Shown piece after piece: positions 1 to 7,952 of a stretch of 64,000 nt of DNA (its first letter is position 1; each line of letters starts with the position of its first letter). A model generated the notes under the pieces. The model did not search any database. It was not told where the DNA came from and saw only the letters and a program-made list of their open reading frames with translations. The DNA lies in NCBI RefSeq assembly GCF_000384395.1, contig NZ_ARWE01000001.1, positions 1 through 64,000 on the forward strand, given 5' to 3'. This DNA is from Geopsychrobacter electrodiphilus DSM 16401 (GTDB taxonomy: Bacteria > Desulfobacterota > Desulfuromonadia > Desulfuromonadales > Geopsychrobacteraceae). A program made the translations under genes and the position numbers.

Positions 1-303
1 CGGAGTCGGAGTCGGAACCGGTACTGGGGTCGGAGTCGGAGTCGGCACTGGCACTGGAGTCGGAGGAGTGGTCACCGCATCATCATCCTCATCATCATTA
101 CTACGTTGATGCCGATTGTATCGGTGGGACGTTTGGTTATGACTGTCGCCTTGATCACTCCGGCTGTAGCGTGAAGAACGGTCGTGTGAAGAACTGTCAT
201 GGCCATCATGGCCATCGTACGCAAAACTGACTGCAAGCAGACAGGGAACAAGCAACGCGGCCATCCCTAAAACGGCAATAACTTTTTTGAATTCACGTAA
301 CAT
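1..303 (-). CDS. Secreted proline/threonine-linker protein, partial (C-terminus off window)
   Basis: Open for 101 codons from an ATG at 303 and still open at the left edge. GGAG lies about 10 nt upstream of the ATG. Residues 1-28 form a signal peptide (charged start, hydrophobic core, SFA end). Then come a His/Asp/Ser-rich stretch with DGHDGHD, an acidic patch (DDEDDD), and a Pro-Thr-Val linker of repeated PTP/PVP units that runs off the edge. Such linkers join exported domains to the cell surface. The functional domain is not in view, so no function is assigned. It is the only gene downstream of the three riboswitches, so its expression should follow a cyclic dinucleotide. Confidence 0.8.
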   Translation of the reverse strand, partial: MLREFKKVIAVLGMAALLVPCLLAVSFAYDGHDGHDSSSHDRSSRYSRSDQGDSHNQTSHRYNRHQRSNDDEDDDAVTTPPTPVPVPTPTPTPVPVPTPTP

Positions 304-345
304 TAAATTAATCTCCATTATTGATTAAGTAATTTAGTTCCAATG

Positions 346-391
346 TTTGACACAGGCCCTGTTTGACTCAGGTCCTGTTCGACAAAGATCC
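346..391. repeat. 16-bp tandem repeat in the leader
   Basis: Units TTTGACACAGGCCCTG and TTTGACTCAGGTCCTG lie head to tail, followed by a diverged partial third copy (TTCGACAAAGATCC). They lie between the last riboswitch terminator and the start codon of the secreted protein. Confidence 0.6.
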
Positions 392-469
392 TTCCTTGTA
401 ACTCCTAGACTTTCGGCGCGACAAACCTCCATTTCGCCTAAGGGTCTCGGTTTTTCCGTGTCCGGACAC

Positions 470-513
470 AAAAAAACCGGGACCGATTATCAGGAGATAC
501 TTCGGTAACCCGG
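470..513 (-). terminator. Intrinsic terminator of riboswitch unit A
   Basis: On the minus strand a CCGGGTTACCGA... / ...ATCGGTCCCGG hairpin is followed by seven T. Its 5' arm is the 3' end of aptamer A, so aptamer folding and termination should be mutually exclusive. Confidence 0.8.
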
Positions 514-572
514 CTGTCTCTGAGAGACCCTTGGCTTTCCGCCCCACCCTCGCGAGTGGTTTAGTATTGTCG
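503..572 (-). promoter_or_regulatory. GEMM-I riboswitch aptamer A (gene-proximal)
   Basis: Minus-strand RNA has the GEMM-I hallmarks: CTAAACCACTCGCGAGGGTGG stem-loop with the GNRA-like GCGA loop, then GGCGGAAAGCC, a second hairpin (GGGTCTCTCAGAGACAGCC) and the closing GGGTTACCGA. GEMM-I RNAs bind c-di-GMP, and a subset in Geobacter-like bacteria binds 3',3'-cGAMP. Which ligand applies here cannot be read by eye. The terminator overlap predicts an ON switch. Confidence 0.85.
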
Positions 573-602
573 TGTATCGTCAAAAATAGACGATGAGGGC
601 AC

Positions 603-648
603 AAAAAAACCGGCTCATCGAATATCTAACGATATTTCGGTGAGCCGG
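603..648 (-). terminator. Intrinsic terminator of riboswitch unit B
   Basis: Near-perfect hairpin (arms about 17 nt, GTTA loop) ending CCGG and followed by seven T on the minus strand. It shares sequence with the 3' end of aptamer B. Confidence 0.85.
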
Positions 649-708
649 CTGTCTCGGTGAGACCCTGTGGCTTTCTGCCCCATCCTCGCGGATGGTTTAG
701 TATTATCG
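638..708 (-). promoter_or_regulatory. GEMM-I riboswitch aptamer B (middle copy)
   Basis: Same architecture as copy A: AAACCATCCGCGAGGATGG stem-loop, GGCAGAAAGCC junction, GGGTCTCACCGAGACAGCC hairpin and closing CACCGAA. The first stem carries paired changes relative to copy A (CCATCC/GGATGG against CCACTC/GGGTGG), which supports a conserved RNA fold. Confidence 0.85.
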
Positions 709-738
709 TAATCGTCAGGAACCAGGCGGTGTAGGCAC

Positions 739-784
739 AAAAAAACCGGCTCACCGAATATCTGGCGATATTTCGGCAACCCGG
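739..784 (-). terminator. Intrinsic terminator of riboswitch unit C
   Basis: CCGGGTTGCCGAAATATC pairs with GATATTCGGTGAGCCGG around a GCCA loop, then seven T follow on the minus strand. It overlaps the aptamer C 3' end. Confidence 0.85.
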
Positions 785-845
785 CTATCTCAGAGAGACC
801 CTATAGGTTTTCCGCCCCACCCTTGCGAGTGGTTTAGTATTGTCG
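772..845 (-). promoter_or_regulatory. GEMM-I riboswitch aptamer C (promoter-proximal)
   Basis: First of the three copies to be transcribed. AAACCACTCGCAAGGGTGG loop, GGCGGAAAACC junction, GGGTCTCTCTGAGATAGCC hairpin and closing GGGTTGCCGA match the GEMM-I layout. RNA polymerase must pass all three switches to reach the gene. Confidence 0.85.
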
Positions 846-872
846 TTTATCTTCCCCGCTAAATTTTGTAGG

Positions 873-901
873 ACCATAAATTGAGGCAGGATTCATGTCA
901 A
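873..901 (-). promoter_or_regulatory. Sigma-70 promoter of the riboswitch transcript
   Basis: Minus strand: a perfect TTGACA (896-901), a 17-nt spacer and TATGGT (873-878). Transcription would begin just before aptamer C. Confidence 0.8.
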
Positions 902-1330
902 CAGTTTTTTTTGAATAAAAAGAATAAACTGGATAACTTGCTAAAATCACAAGAATAAAAAAACAAACCTGCAATTTATACAGTAATTAACTGCCAATAG
1001 TCGTTTTTACAATGATTAATAGCTCGACAACTAATAATTTATACTTATATAAAAGCTTAAGAACTTAAATAATAAAGCACGTTAAATATGTTGTTTTTTG
1101 TATTAGATGAATCTATCGCAGTGGGAAAATGGCGCGAGGCCTTTGTCCTGACCCTCCGAGGTAATGGTCGCCCTGCTTTAGTAGCGCCAGATTCCATGCA
1201 ATTTGGCTGAGAGGACAAGATCTCATCGATCATAAATTGCGGGGCTATTAAGATTTCGCTCTCAGCTGCGATAAGAAGGGCAGCACCCCTGAAGCGGGAA
1301 GCAAGGCCGGGGAGGAACAATGATCGACTC
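902..1330. other. Intergenic, no gene recognised
   Basis: AT-rich DNA from 902 to about 1,080, then a stretch that is open on the minus strand (1057-1320). That stretch has no recognisable domain and no ribosome binding site, and looks like decayed coding sequence. Confidence 0.4.
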
Positions 1331-1882
1331 CTATGTCAGGCCTCTGATAATTTCTTCTGTCGCATCGATTTTAGCGTAAGGGGCAGAAAGGGCGGCCATA
1401 AAAGAGGCGTGAACCTCTGATGCCTTTATGGTTTTCCCTTTAAAAAGCAGATCCCTTGTCGCACACGCATCCTCGGCAACGACACAGTTAAAACCAAGAT
1501 CAAACGCCGCTCTGGTTGTTGCATCGATACACATGTGGCTCATCGCGCCGCAGATGATCAGGTTCTTAATTTTCTTATCTTTTAATATTTCCAGCAGGGA
1601 GGTCTCTCGAAAACTGTTGGGGTAGTTTTTCACCACTACCTTTTCTCCGGCTTGTGGTGCAACGATTTTATTTATTTCAGCCCCATGTGTTTCTGGTATG
1701 AAAAAGGTGGCGCCTGGTCGGGCTGAAATGTGCTGAATGTGAATGATTGGCAAATTTCCCCTTCTGAATTTATGCAAAAGCAACTGCGCATTTGCCGCTG
1801 CCTTTGCAGTACCGACAAGCTCCATAGTACCGCCGGGGAAATAGTCATTTTGCAGATCAACCAGGATGAGACAATCATTCAT
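1331..1882 (-). CDS. Isochorismatase-family cysteine hydrolase
   Basis: 183 residues, a full-length single-domain member of the isochorismatase/nicotinamidase superfamily. The family triad is visible: Asp9 in VDLQNDYF, Lys85 in VVVKNYPNSF and Cys118 in GAMSHMCIDATTRA. These enzymes hydrolyse amide, ether or enol-ether bonds; the substrate cannot be told here. GGAAGGA lies upstream of the ATG. It sits beyond the last clear attC, in the decayed distal part of the integron, and may be an old cassette. Confidence 0.85.
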   Translation of the reverse strand: MNDCLILVDLQNDYFPGGTMELVGTAKAAANAQLLLHKFRRGNLPIIHIQHISARPGATFFIPETHGAEINKIVAPQAGEKVVVKNYPNSFRETSLLEILKDKKIKNLIICGAMSHMCIDATTRAAFDLGFNCVVAEDACATRDLLFKGKTIKASEVHASFMAALSAPYAKIDATEEIIRGLT

Positions 1883-2230
1883 TTTTACTCATTCCTTCCG
1901 TCAGGATCAGGTCTTAAAATGTCAGGGATTGCAAATTATTCGGAAAAGCCACCCTTGGGACAAGCGCGCGTAGGGTCAGGAATTATTTTCCCTCTGGTTT
2001 AATGCCTTTCGCGCTTCGTTCACGACACGGTGAACGTCAGGGAGGCATCACCTGCCCTCGGGATGTTTTGTTGAGCACTGGCAGGCACCCTTTTGTTTTT
2101 CTGCAACGATCCTTTCGAGAGCTGACGATTGACCGTTGTTACGAACGACATCGTGGCAAATGTCACTTTCAGTGTAATTGAAGCAGTAGCAAATTTTCTT
2201 GTGCATATTGATTCTCTTGAAAGGTGTTGA
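1883..2230. other. Intergenic, no gene recognised
   Basis: About 350 bp with no convincing reading frame, structured RNA or repeat. It is bounded on the right by a half attC-like sequence. Confidence 0.4.
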
Positions 2231-2287
2231 TTTTATTTCACGAAAGCACCCGGCCTTTTTCTTGCCGCTTGATTATGTGTTTAATGT
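2222..2287 (-). repeat. Half attC-like remnant
   Basis: Holds the right half of the array consensus (GAAAGCACCCGGC, then CCGCTTGATTATGTGTTTAATG), but no left half is visible. It is probably an eroded cassette junction. Confidence 0.45.
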
Positions 2288-2637
2288 GCCTCTAACAATT
2301 CTATTATTTCGTTAAAAACTACTTCCAGGCTCATATTTGATTTTTCAAAATAAATATTTCTGTCATTTTTACTGTTTTTGCTTTTGTTATATAAATTGAT
2401 AAGGGTTTTTTGGGTCCATTTCTTTTTTATTGCAAGAGGTGATACGATTAATGGTTCGACGTTTAGAAACCAGCCTTCAACTTTTGAATCTATGGTTGAA
2501 TAAATGTGATTTGGCTTAAGTTTGAAATTTTTCAATTGATTTTCAAAATCATCCAATGAAACAGCAACGATCAATTCGCCTTCAATGTCACAGATGATCG
2601 GAAATATTGGTTTTCTGAATAAGCATTGCATTGTCAT
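2281..2637 (-). CDS. Hypothetical protein
   Basis: 118 residues, AT-rich, lying between two attC-like remnants, so probably an old cassette. Lys/Asn-rich in the second half (KKKWTQKTL, NKSKNSKNDRN), with no signal peptide or clear membrane span. Family not recognised. Confidence 0.55.
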   Translation of the reverse strand: MTMQCLFRKPIFPIICDIEGELIVAVSLDDFENQLKNFKLKPNHIYSTIDSKVEGWFLNVEPLIVSPLAIKKKWTQKTLINLYNKSKNSKNDRNIYFEKSNMSLEVVFNEIIELLEAH

Positions 2638-2651
2638 ATTTTTATTTCTTA

Positions 2652-2745
2652 CCCCTGACGGGCGTGATAAACAGCGGGGACGCGACCTGAGACAGCTCCC
2701 GGAATGGAGAGTGCCCAGCTATTATTCGTCCGCTGGAACTGCTGT
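2652..2745 (-). repeat. Degenerate attC-like site
   Basis: Left arm GGCGTGATAAACAGCGGGG-ACGCGACC and right part GTGCCCAGCTATTATTCGTCCGC resemble the array attC sites (GTGATAAGCGGTGGCGACGCGA and CACCCAGC...CGTCCGC). The core ends have lost the TAAC/GTTA bases. Confidence 0.55.
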
Positions 2746-2843
2746 TTCGGTGATACTTGGTTCCATTTTTGCGAATAACGATTGCTTCAGACGCATTTTT
2801 TAGGCGAATGCAAAGTGGTAAACACATGCTGCACGCTTTTTTG

Positions 2844-3254
2844 TTATGGAAAGCCATTACATCTTGATGCATTTATTCCATCCTCATACCATGGGGATTT
2901 GTCAGCCCAGAAGATGTTCTTATCCGGTCGAATATTCGGGTCACAGTCAAGAGAGCCAGCAGGGATAAAAAGTGTCTTACCGCTTTCATTGAGAAATGGC
3001 AGGCGGGAACCACATTCATTGCAAAACACATTTGTGAAAGACCTGCCTCCAGGATAGTCAAAGCGTTTTATATTTTCATTTCCTGAAATCCACTTTATTT
3101 CAACTGGTTTAGCTAATATATTTGACGCAAAAGAAGAACCTGTTAACTTTCGACATTGCTCACAATGGCAAAAATAAAAATTATTTAGTTCCGTTGATAT
3201 TGTATATTTCACTCTGCCACACAAGCAGCTTCCGTTGAGTTTCGTTTCATCCAT
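2844..3254 (-). CDS. GFA/CENP-V domain zinc protein
   Basis: 136 residues, typical length for the glutathione-dependent formaldehyde-activating (GFA) fold. Zinc-ligand cysteines are visible in order: GSCLCGRVKY near residue 10, FCHCEQCRKLTGS near 30, and FCNECGSRLPF near 80. The fold binds one or two structural/catalytic zinc ions. Many members have no proven formaldehyde role, so the reaction is left open. It lies directly downstream of the methyltransferase (24-bp gap), possibly on the same transcript. Confidence 0.85.
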   Translation of the reverse strand: MDETKLNGSCLCGRVKYTISTELNNFYFCHCEQCRKLTGSSFASNILAKPVEIKWISGNENIKRFDYPGGRSFTNVFCNECGSRLPFLNESGKTLFIPAGSLDCDPNIRPDKNIFWADKSPWYEDGINASRCNGFP

Positions 3255-3277
3255 TTTTAGCCCCTTTATTTTCTGTG

Positions 3278-3859
3278 TTATGTGTAGATAGCCCTTTTTC
3301 CGACAACCAAAAAATGCTTTTGTAATTCACTATAAATAGCTACATCTTTAAATCCGGCATTGATCATTTGTTGCTTAACATTTTCGGGCAAACATCTGAT
3401 TTTTGTAGGCGGCCCCTCAGGCATATCTTCCTTTTTCCAATCGGCAATAAAGATTTTTCCATCTGGTTTCAAGATCCTGTAGGCTTCTTCAACTGACAAT
3501 GAAGGGTTCTCTAATTCATGATGAAGGTTAATCATAAACACCAGGTCTGCAATTCCGTCTTCAAGTGGCACAGTATACTCTTCAGCCTTTACGGGAATAA
3601 TAGCGGGATACTTCGAAGACACATTTTCCTTCATCCAGTTGATCATTACTTCGGATAGGTCACAAGCATATATGGTCGAAGGTTTAAATTTTTGAAGAAA
3701 CGCAATACTGAAAAATGCTGTTCCAGCACCTATTTCAACAAAGATATCTGGTTTCTCCAGATGCAATTTTTCCCAAATATAATCAGGAGGAATATCTATC
3801 AACCTCTGGGGATCATTCAATTTGTGTAATTTTTTGGGATCAAATTTCTTTTCAATCAT
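3278..3859 (-). CDS. Class I SAM-dependent methyltransferase
   Basis: 193 residues from the ATG reading MIEKKFDPKK; the longer open frame starts at 3892 but lacks a better ribosome site. Motif I is VEIGAGTAFFSIAF (SAM binding), an acidic residue follows in YACDLSEVM, and DLVFMINLHHELENP plus LKPDGKIFIADWKKED match motifs IV-VI of UbiE/Methyltransf_11-like enzymes. The substrate is unknown. It probably forms a two-gene unit with the GFA protein. Confidence 0.85.
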   Translation of the reverse strand: MIEKKFDPKKLHKLNDPQRLIDIPPDYIWEKLHLEKPDIFVEIGAGTAFFSIAFLQKFKPSTIYACDLSEVMINWMKENVSSKYPAIIPVKAEEYTVPLEDGIADLVFMINLHHELENPSLSVEEAYRILKPDGKIFIADWKKEDMPEGPPTKIRCLPENVKQQMINAGFKDVAIYSELQKHFLVVGKRAIYT

Positions 3860-3879
3860 TGGTAAGACCTTTCTTACAG

Positions 3880-4240
3880 TCAACACAGCCAAGCAGCCAG
3901 GGCGTCGATCCCAGCCCCGGGCTCTCTAAGAACCGTGCGTGCGACTTTCACCGCCCACGGCTCAAGCCCTCGCTAAAGTCGTTTTGCGATCCGTTCGTAA
4001 TGTTTCCAACCTTGGACAGCGCCACTATGCGTTACCCTGACAAACTTGTTGCATCAAAGAGCAGCTGGACAGAAACCGGAAGTATTCCGACCAGGCCAAC
4101 CTCCCGTTTCGACATTAAATCGCTTGCGAGCTTTTTACAACCAGGGGATGTAGCGCTGGCGGGTTTTGGCGAATTTAAATAAGAACGCCTGCTTATGGCA
4201 GCGATGTGTGATGTGCCAAACGTAGCCCGGTACAAAATAG
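3880..4240 (-). other. Possible group II intron scrap
   Basis: The minus strand holds GAGCCGTGGGCGGTGAAAG then TCGCACGCACGGTTCTTAGAG (3905-3965). This kind of hairpin is often seen beside the maturase gene of bacterial group II introns. No maturase frame remains. The rest of the 3860-4417 interval has no recognisable gene. Confidence 0.35.
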
Positions 4241-4417
4241 CGATTTGCTCTCGGCAGGAGATCTCCCCTCCATCCCGCCAACCTTTTACGATGAAATTAT
4301 AAGTCTATTTTGACCCTTGAAAAATGAGCTATAAGCCGTTTTGAGGGTGACATGTTGTACGTACAGCTTGTTATTTACGGAGTTAGATTGGTCCGACCTC
4401 AACCGCCCAACTCAGTC

Positions 4418-5728
4418 CTAATCCAATGATGTGGCTCGCTGAGTTTCTGACGAAGCAGCGGCCTCCGCGAACCTGGCGGCGTCTTGAACGGCCGTTAAGT
4501 CCTCCGCCAAATGCAGCGCACTCCGCGCACGCTTCAGTGCCAGCCGCCCGTGATATTCGGCGGCATCTCGCATTTCCGCATCGCCGTTTGATGCGAGAGA
4601 ATGAAGCGCCTTCTGTAGCCGCACTGACACCTCGACCACGCCAGCGCCGTCACGGGCGATCGCCGTGAAAGCGTCATCGAACATGTCCCGCACCGAGATT
4701 TCCGGCACTTCTACGCGGTCGAACTTCAGCGTACGTTTTTCTTCAGCGAGCTCAGACTTACTCCACAAAACAAGGAGCCGTAGCAGTGTCCCGATGATAT
4801 CTATTGCCGTACCGGGATCATTGACGGCGGGCGACAAGGCGCGACCCGCGATTTCCGACAGCACCACTAAACCAAATCGTGGGTCGTCGTCGAAAAGACG
4901 ATCGCCTCCAATATGGAACGAATCGACGACGCACTTGCAGTCAATCTCGGTCTGATCGTCTGGGCGGGTGCTGACGAACGCCAGTGCCCGGCCGGGGGCG
5001 GCAAACGTGCCCGGCAGAGCCGCGACTACCACCCGCACCTGGGCTTCCTCCGCCCACGTCTGGAGCGCGGCGATGTCGATGTGTTGCACGTAACCCACGC
5101 TCGTCGCGAACACTGCTCGTCCGTGCGGCTGGGACCGCGCCGGCAAACCGCGAAGGGTTGGTGCCTCCCGCCGCCGTTTCAGGGCCCTGGCGGTCGCCTG
5201 TTCAACCTTGTCGATCGTCGATCCCATGCGTCCGAGGCGGGCGATGCGGTCAACCCAGCGGACAAAAGTGATGATGACCGTGCCGAAAACGATCAACGTC
5301 TGGACGAAGAGGATAAAGAGGCCTGCCGTCTCGAAGTAGCCGTTCTTCGCCGCCGTGAGTGATACGATGCTGAAAATGAATGCACCAACAAAGGTAGAAA
5401 GGGCGTTCTGTGATACGTCGTCGGCTACGACCAAAGTGAATGACCGCGGAGTTGCCGTGCTGCCTGCCGAGGCGTAGGCCGACACCATGGCCGTCACCGA
5501 AAAGGTCGCAATTACCAGCATGCTGGCAGCCATGGTGGACAGCAGAGTCTCGATGGAGTCCGCTGAAATCACAGGCGCGAACTGCGCTAACGTAGTACCA
5601 TCAGCGAGTTTTGCGACGAACGCTGCCACGATTGATACTAGGCAGACTGCCAATGGCTTCACCCAGAGCCGATCGCGAAGCCGATTGAGGAGAAACCTGA
5701 CGCGGTCCGCCGAAACGATTGAGGCCAT
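4418..5728 (-). CDS. DUF2254 family membrane protein
   Basis: 436 residues. Several N-terminal membrane spans lie between about residues 22-42, 60-85, 108-130 and 137-160. A soluble domain follows, with YVQHIDIAALQTWAEE and LSPAVNDPGTAIDIIGTL, which is characteristic of DUF2254. Function unknown. The gene is much more GC-rich than the cassette genes around it, so it likely entered from a different source. No attC flanks it. Confidence 0.8.
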   Translation of the reverse strand: MASIVSADRVRFLLNRLRDRLWVKPLAVCLVSIVAAFVAKLADGTTLAQFAPVISADSIETLLSTMAASMLVIATFSVTAMVSAYASAGSTATPRSFTLVVADDVSQNALSTFVGAFIFSIVSLTAAKNGYFETAGLFILFVQTLIVFGTVIITFVRWVDRIARLGRMGSTIDKVEQATARALKRRREAPTLRGLPARSQPHGRAVFATSVGYVQHIDIAALQTWAEEAQVRVVVAALPGTFAAPGRALAFVSTRPDDQTEIDCKCVVDSFHIGGDRLFDDDPRFGLVVLSEIAGRALSPAVNDPGTAIDIIGTLLRLLVLWSKSELAEEKRTLKFDRVEVPEISVRDMFDDAFTAIARDGAGVVEVSVRLQKALHSLASNGDAEMRDAAEYHGRLALKRARSALHLAEDLTAVQDAARFAEAAASSETQRATSLD

Positions 5729-6274
5729 CTCAGTCTCCTTTGCGCCGTCTAGCGAGGCTGTAAACGTGATTTAGATGCCGCTCTCTACGCCAGGAATTAA
5801 TCTTATCACCAGAACGATCACCTGCTACCGGCACCTTGCCTGAGCGGTACGCGGTCCACCACATTCAGAAGCGGGAATTCAGCGATCCTTTACGGGCTTT
5901 TTCCTTTTAGGCCATTCCAAATTGATGAATCTTGGTTAGATTTTGTCGCATGTTCATCAACTGCTACTGCTCGTTGCCCTTTTTCTTGCCACGCCGACTA
6001 AAGCGCTTTATGCCGATGGGATCATTGATATGACCTAAAACCGGTTCAACGAAGTGTGGGGCCGGGGTCGGACCAAACAAACATCCCATTTTTCAAAAAT
6101 AAATATCCCATAATTGCAGGTTGTCGGGGGATAGGTCTATTTTCGACCTTTAACACAGCCCCTTAATTTTATTCGACATCCCGCAGCACAGACGCGCCAT
6201 TGTTTTGAACAGGCTTGGGGCTGCGGCCTTAGAGGTTTATATGGGGCTTGTTTATGCCCAGGCTTTGAGAGTCT
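5729..6274. other. Intergenic with transposase remnant
   Basis: 545 bp without an intact gene. The middle holds the transposase fragment listed separately; the rest shows no recognisable feature. Confidence 0.4.
5908..6053 (-). pseudogene. Transposase C-terminal fragment
   Basis: The minus strand starts VEPVLGHINDPIGIKRFSRRG, then reaches a stop; after a frame break it reads LMNMRQNLTKIHQFGMA. This matches the C-terminal pattern of IS1182/IS5-like DDE transposases (VEPVFG...GFRRFLLRG...HNLLKL). Only the last 45 or so codons survive. It marks an old insertion in the distal array. Confidence 0.55.
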
Positions 6275-7138
6275 CTAAGCGAGAGTCAGTAATAAGATTG
6301 AGCAAACGGCCGCCGCAACTGCCGCAAACTTGCGCGGGGTAAAGCGTTCCATTCCAAGCGCTACCGACAAAATGAGAGCGAGGATAAAGCTCATATTGGC
6401 GATGGGGATAACCGTACTGGCCTGACCATGTTCGATGGCGAGCAGGAGAGAATTGACAATCAGAAAGACCAATACTCCGGAAATAAGCGAATAGGTCGCC
6501 TTGATGCGCGTCATCCGCAGACGTCCTTCTCGAAAAAATGCGTACCCTGCACCACCGACAACCCAGCTGAGCGCACCGAGAATCAGCATCGGTTGAAGGG
6601 ACGCTCCATTGAGCAGGCCAGCCTTAGAGGTTACCCCGTAAAGTGCCCGAAACAGGGAAGCCACCACCGCAAGGGTGAAATAGAGCAAAAATGTTCGCTG
6701 CGTGACCTGGTGGCTATGCCCGTCCCGCCGATAGAGTAGAAAAACCGCCAGGATTCCTGCTGCGATGCCAACCCCTTTATAGAGCCCCAGTGATTCATTA
6801 AGGAACAGCAACGCCAATACCACTACGCCCATGGTATTGAGCCGATAGATGGTTGAACCAAGACTGGCGTCGATATGCGTCAGACTCTCAAGCAGCAGCA
6901 GGTTGGATGCCGTCAGGAACAAACCTGCGATCAACCCGTAAACCAACGTCACGCTGGCAAAATGAAACTCGACTCCGCCAGCTAATGCAGTGGGCAGCTG
7001 CAAAATGACCCAGATCAGTCCGATCCCGAAGACATAGGCACCGCGTGAGCGATCCTTTGCCGCATATCGCTTAAACACAACATCATTCACCCCAGCGAAA
7101 ACAAGACTCAACAGTGCGTAAAGGATGGAAGATGGCAT
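6275..7138 (-). CDS. EamA/DMT family transporter
   Basis: About 287 residues from the ATG at 7138 (MPSSILYALLSLVFAG); the frame extends upstream but that part overlaps the acetyltransferase gene and is not membrane-like. About ten hydrophobic helices in two EamA repeats; the GLYKGVGIAAGILAVFLLYRR segment closes the first repeat. Drug/metabolite transporters of this fold move small organic molecules across the inner membrane; the substrate is unknown. No clear attC lies on its 3' side, so cassette status is uncertain. Confidence 0.85.
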   Translation of the reverse strand: MPSSILYALLSLVFAGVNDVVFKRYAAKDRSRGAYVFGIGLIWVILQLPTALAGGVEFHFASVTLVYGLIAGLFLTASNLLLLESLTHIDASLGSTIYRLNTMGVVVLALLFLNESLGLYKGVGIAAGILAVFLLYRRDGHSHQVTQRTFLLYFTLAVVASLFRALYGVTSKAGLLNGASLQPMLILGALSWVVGGAGYAFFREGRLRMTRIKATYSLISGVLVFLIVNSLLLAIEHGQASTVIPIANMSFILALILSVALGMERFTPRKFAAVAAAVCSILLLTLA

Positions 7139-7214
7139 GTCGTTACCGTTCGCGAGAGAGCAACCGTTATGCTGGCTGCTTCGGGAATTCTCAGGTCCTG
7201 TGCCGGAGGATATC

Positions 7215-7790
7215 CTATCCCCAGGCGTTTCTGATTTTAATCGCAGCCCATTCCGCTCGCAATAGACTATAAAAAACAGTGTCCCGTCGGCGACCATGAG
7301 TCATAAGCGTATGGCTTCTCAAGATCCCTTCTTCCACCATTCCGATTCGGGTCAATGCTCTCCTTGCGGGTGCATTCAGGACATCAGTTTTAAATTCAAC
7401 ACGTTCAACATCTAAATCTTCGAAACAGTGCTTAATCATTAAGTATTTCGCTTGATCGTTCAATCCCTGACCTAGGTATTCCTGGCCAAGCCAGGTCCAC
7501 CCGATCTCAATCCTTTGGTCACGACGTGAAATATTTCCGAAGCTTGTTGAACCCACAATCTTGCCTATTGACTTGTCGATAATTGAAAAGGCGAGCCTTG
7601 ATTGTTCCTCCAATTGCTTTAACGCCGAATTGATCCACTCATCGAGTTCATTCTCAAGCGATAAATCACTCGTAAAATACGTCCACATGGGCTCTTCTCT
7701 TGTTAACGCTTTGAATGAGGCTGCGTCTTCACGTGAAATTGGCCTTAACAGGACATCTTCCGCCTGGAGTATTCGATTGAAATCAATCAT
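7215..7790 (-). CDS. GNAT acetyltransferase, RimJ/RimL-like
   Basis: 191 residues from the ATG at 7790 (GAGG 8 nt upstream). Pattern of the Acetyltransf_3 family: LRPISREDAASFKAL at the start, FGNISRRDQRIEIGWTWLGQEYLGQGL for acetyl-CoA binding, then FKTDVLNAPARRALTRIGMVEEG. Probably acetylates a small molecule or a protein N-terminus. It is the most distal cassette with an attC on its 5' side; a 3' attC is not visible, only a lone GTTATGC. Confidence 0.85.
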   Translation of the reverse strand: MIDFNRILQAEDVLLRPISREDAASFKALTREEPMWTYFTSDLSLENELDEWINSALKQLEEQSRLAFSIIDKSIGKIVGSTSFGNISRRDQRIEIGWTWLGQEYLGQGLNDQAKYLMIKHCFEDLDVERVEFKTDVLNAPARRALTRIGMVEEGILRSHTLMTHGRRRDTVFYSLLRAEWAAIKIRNAWG

Positions 7791-7849
7791 CTGGGACCTC
7801 ACAAACGTCAGGTATTGAACAAATTATTTTCCTGGGACTTCTTGAAGCA

Positions 7850-7952
7850 CAATAGTGCGCGATAAGCGGCGGCGCTGCGAACTTACGAGACCCACTGAAT
7901 TCTTCGTGAACCGCACCTGATTACTCCATCCGCTTGATTATAAGTGTTATTT
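7850..7952 (-). repeat. attC site 28
   Basis: GATAAGCGGCGGCG...CATCCGCTTGATTATAA-GTTATTT. The left core is degenerate (AATAGTGC). The TTA of GTTATTT is the stop codon of the next gene. Confidence 0.75.

Noticed and set aside
1057-1320. Open frame of 87 codons on the minus strand
   Set aside because: No ribosome site, no domain, odd composition; treated as intergenic.
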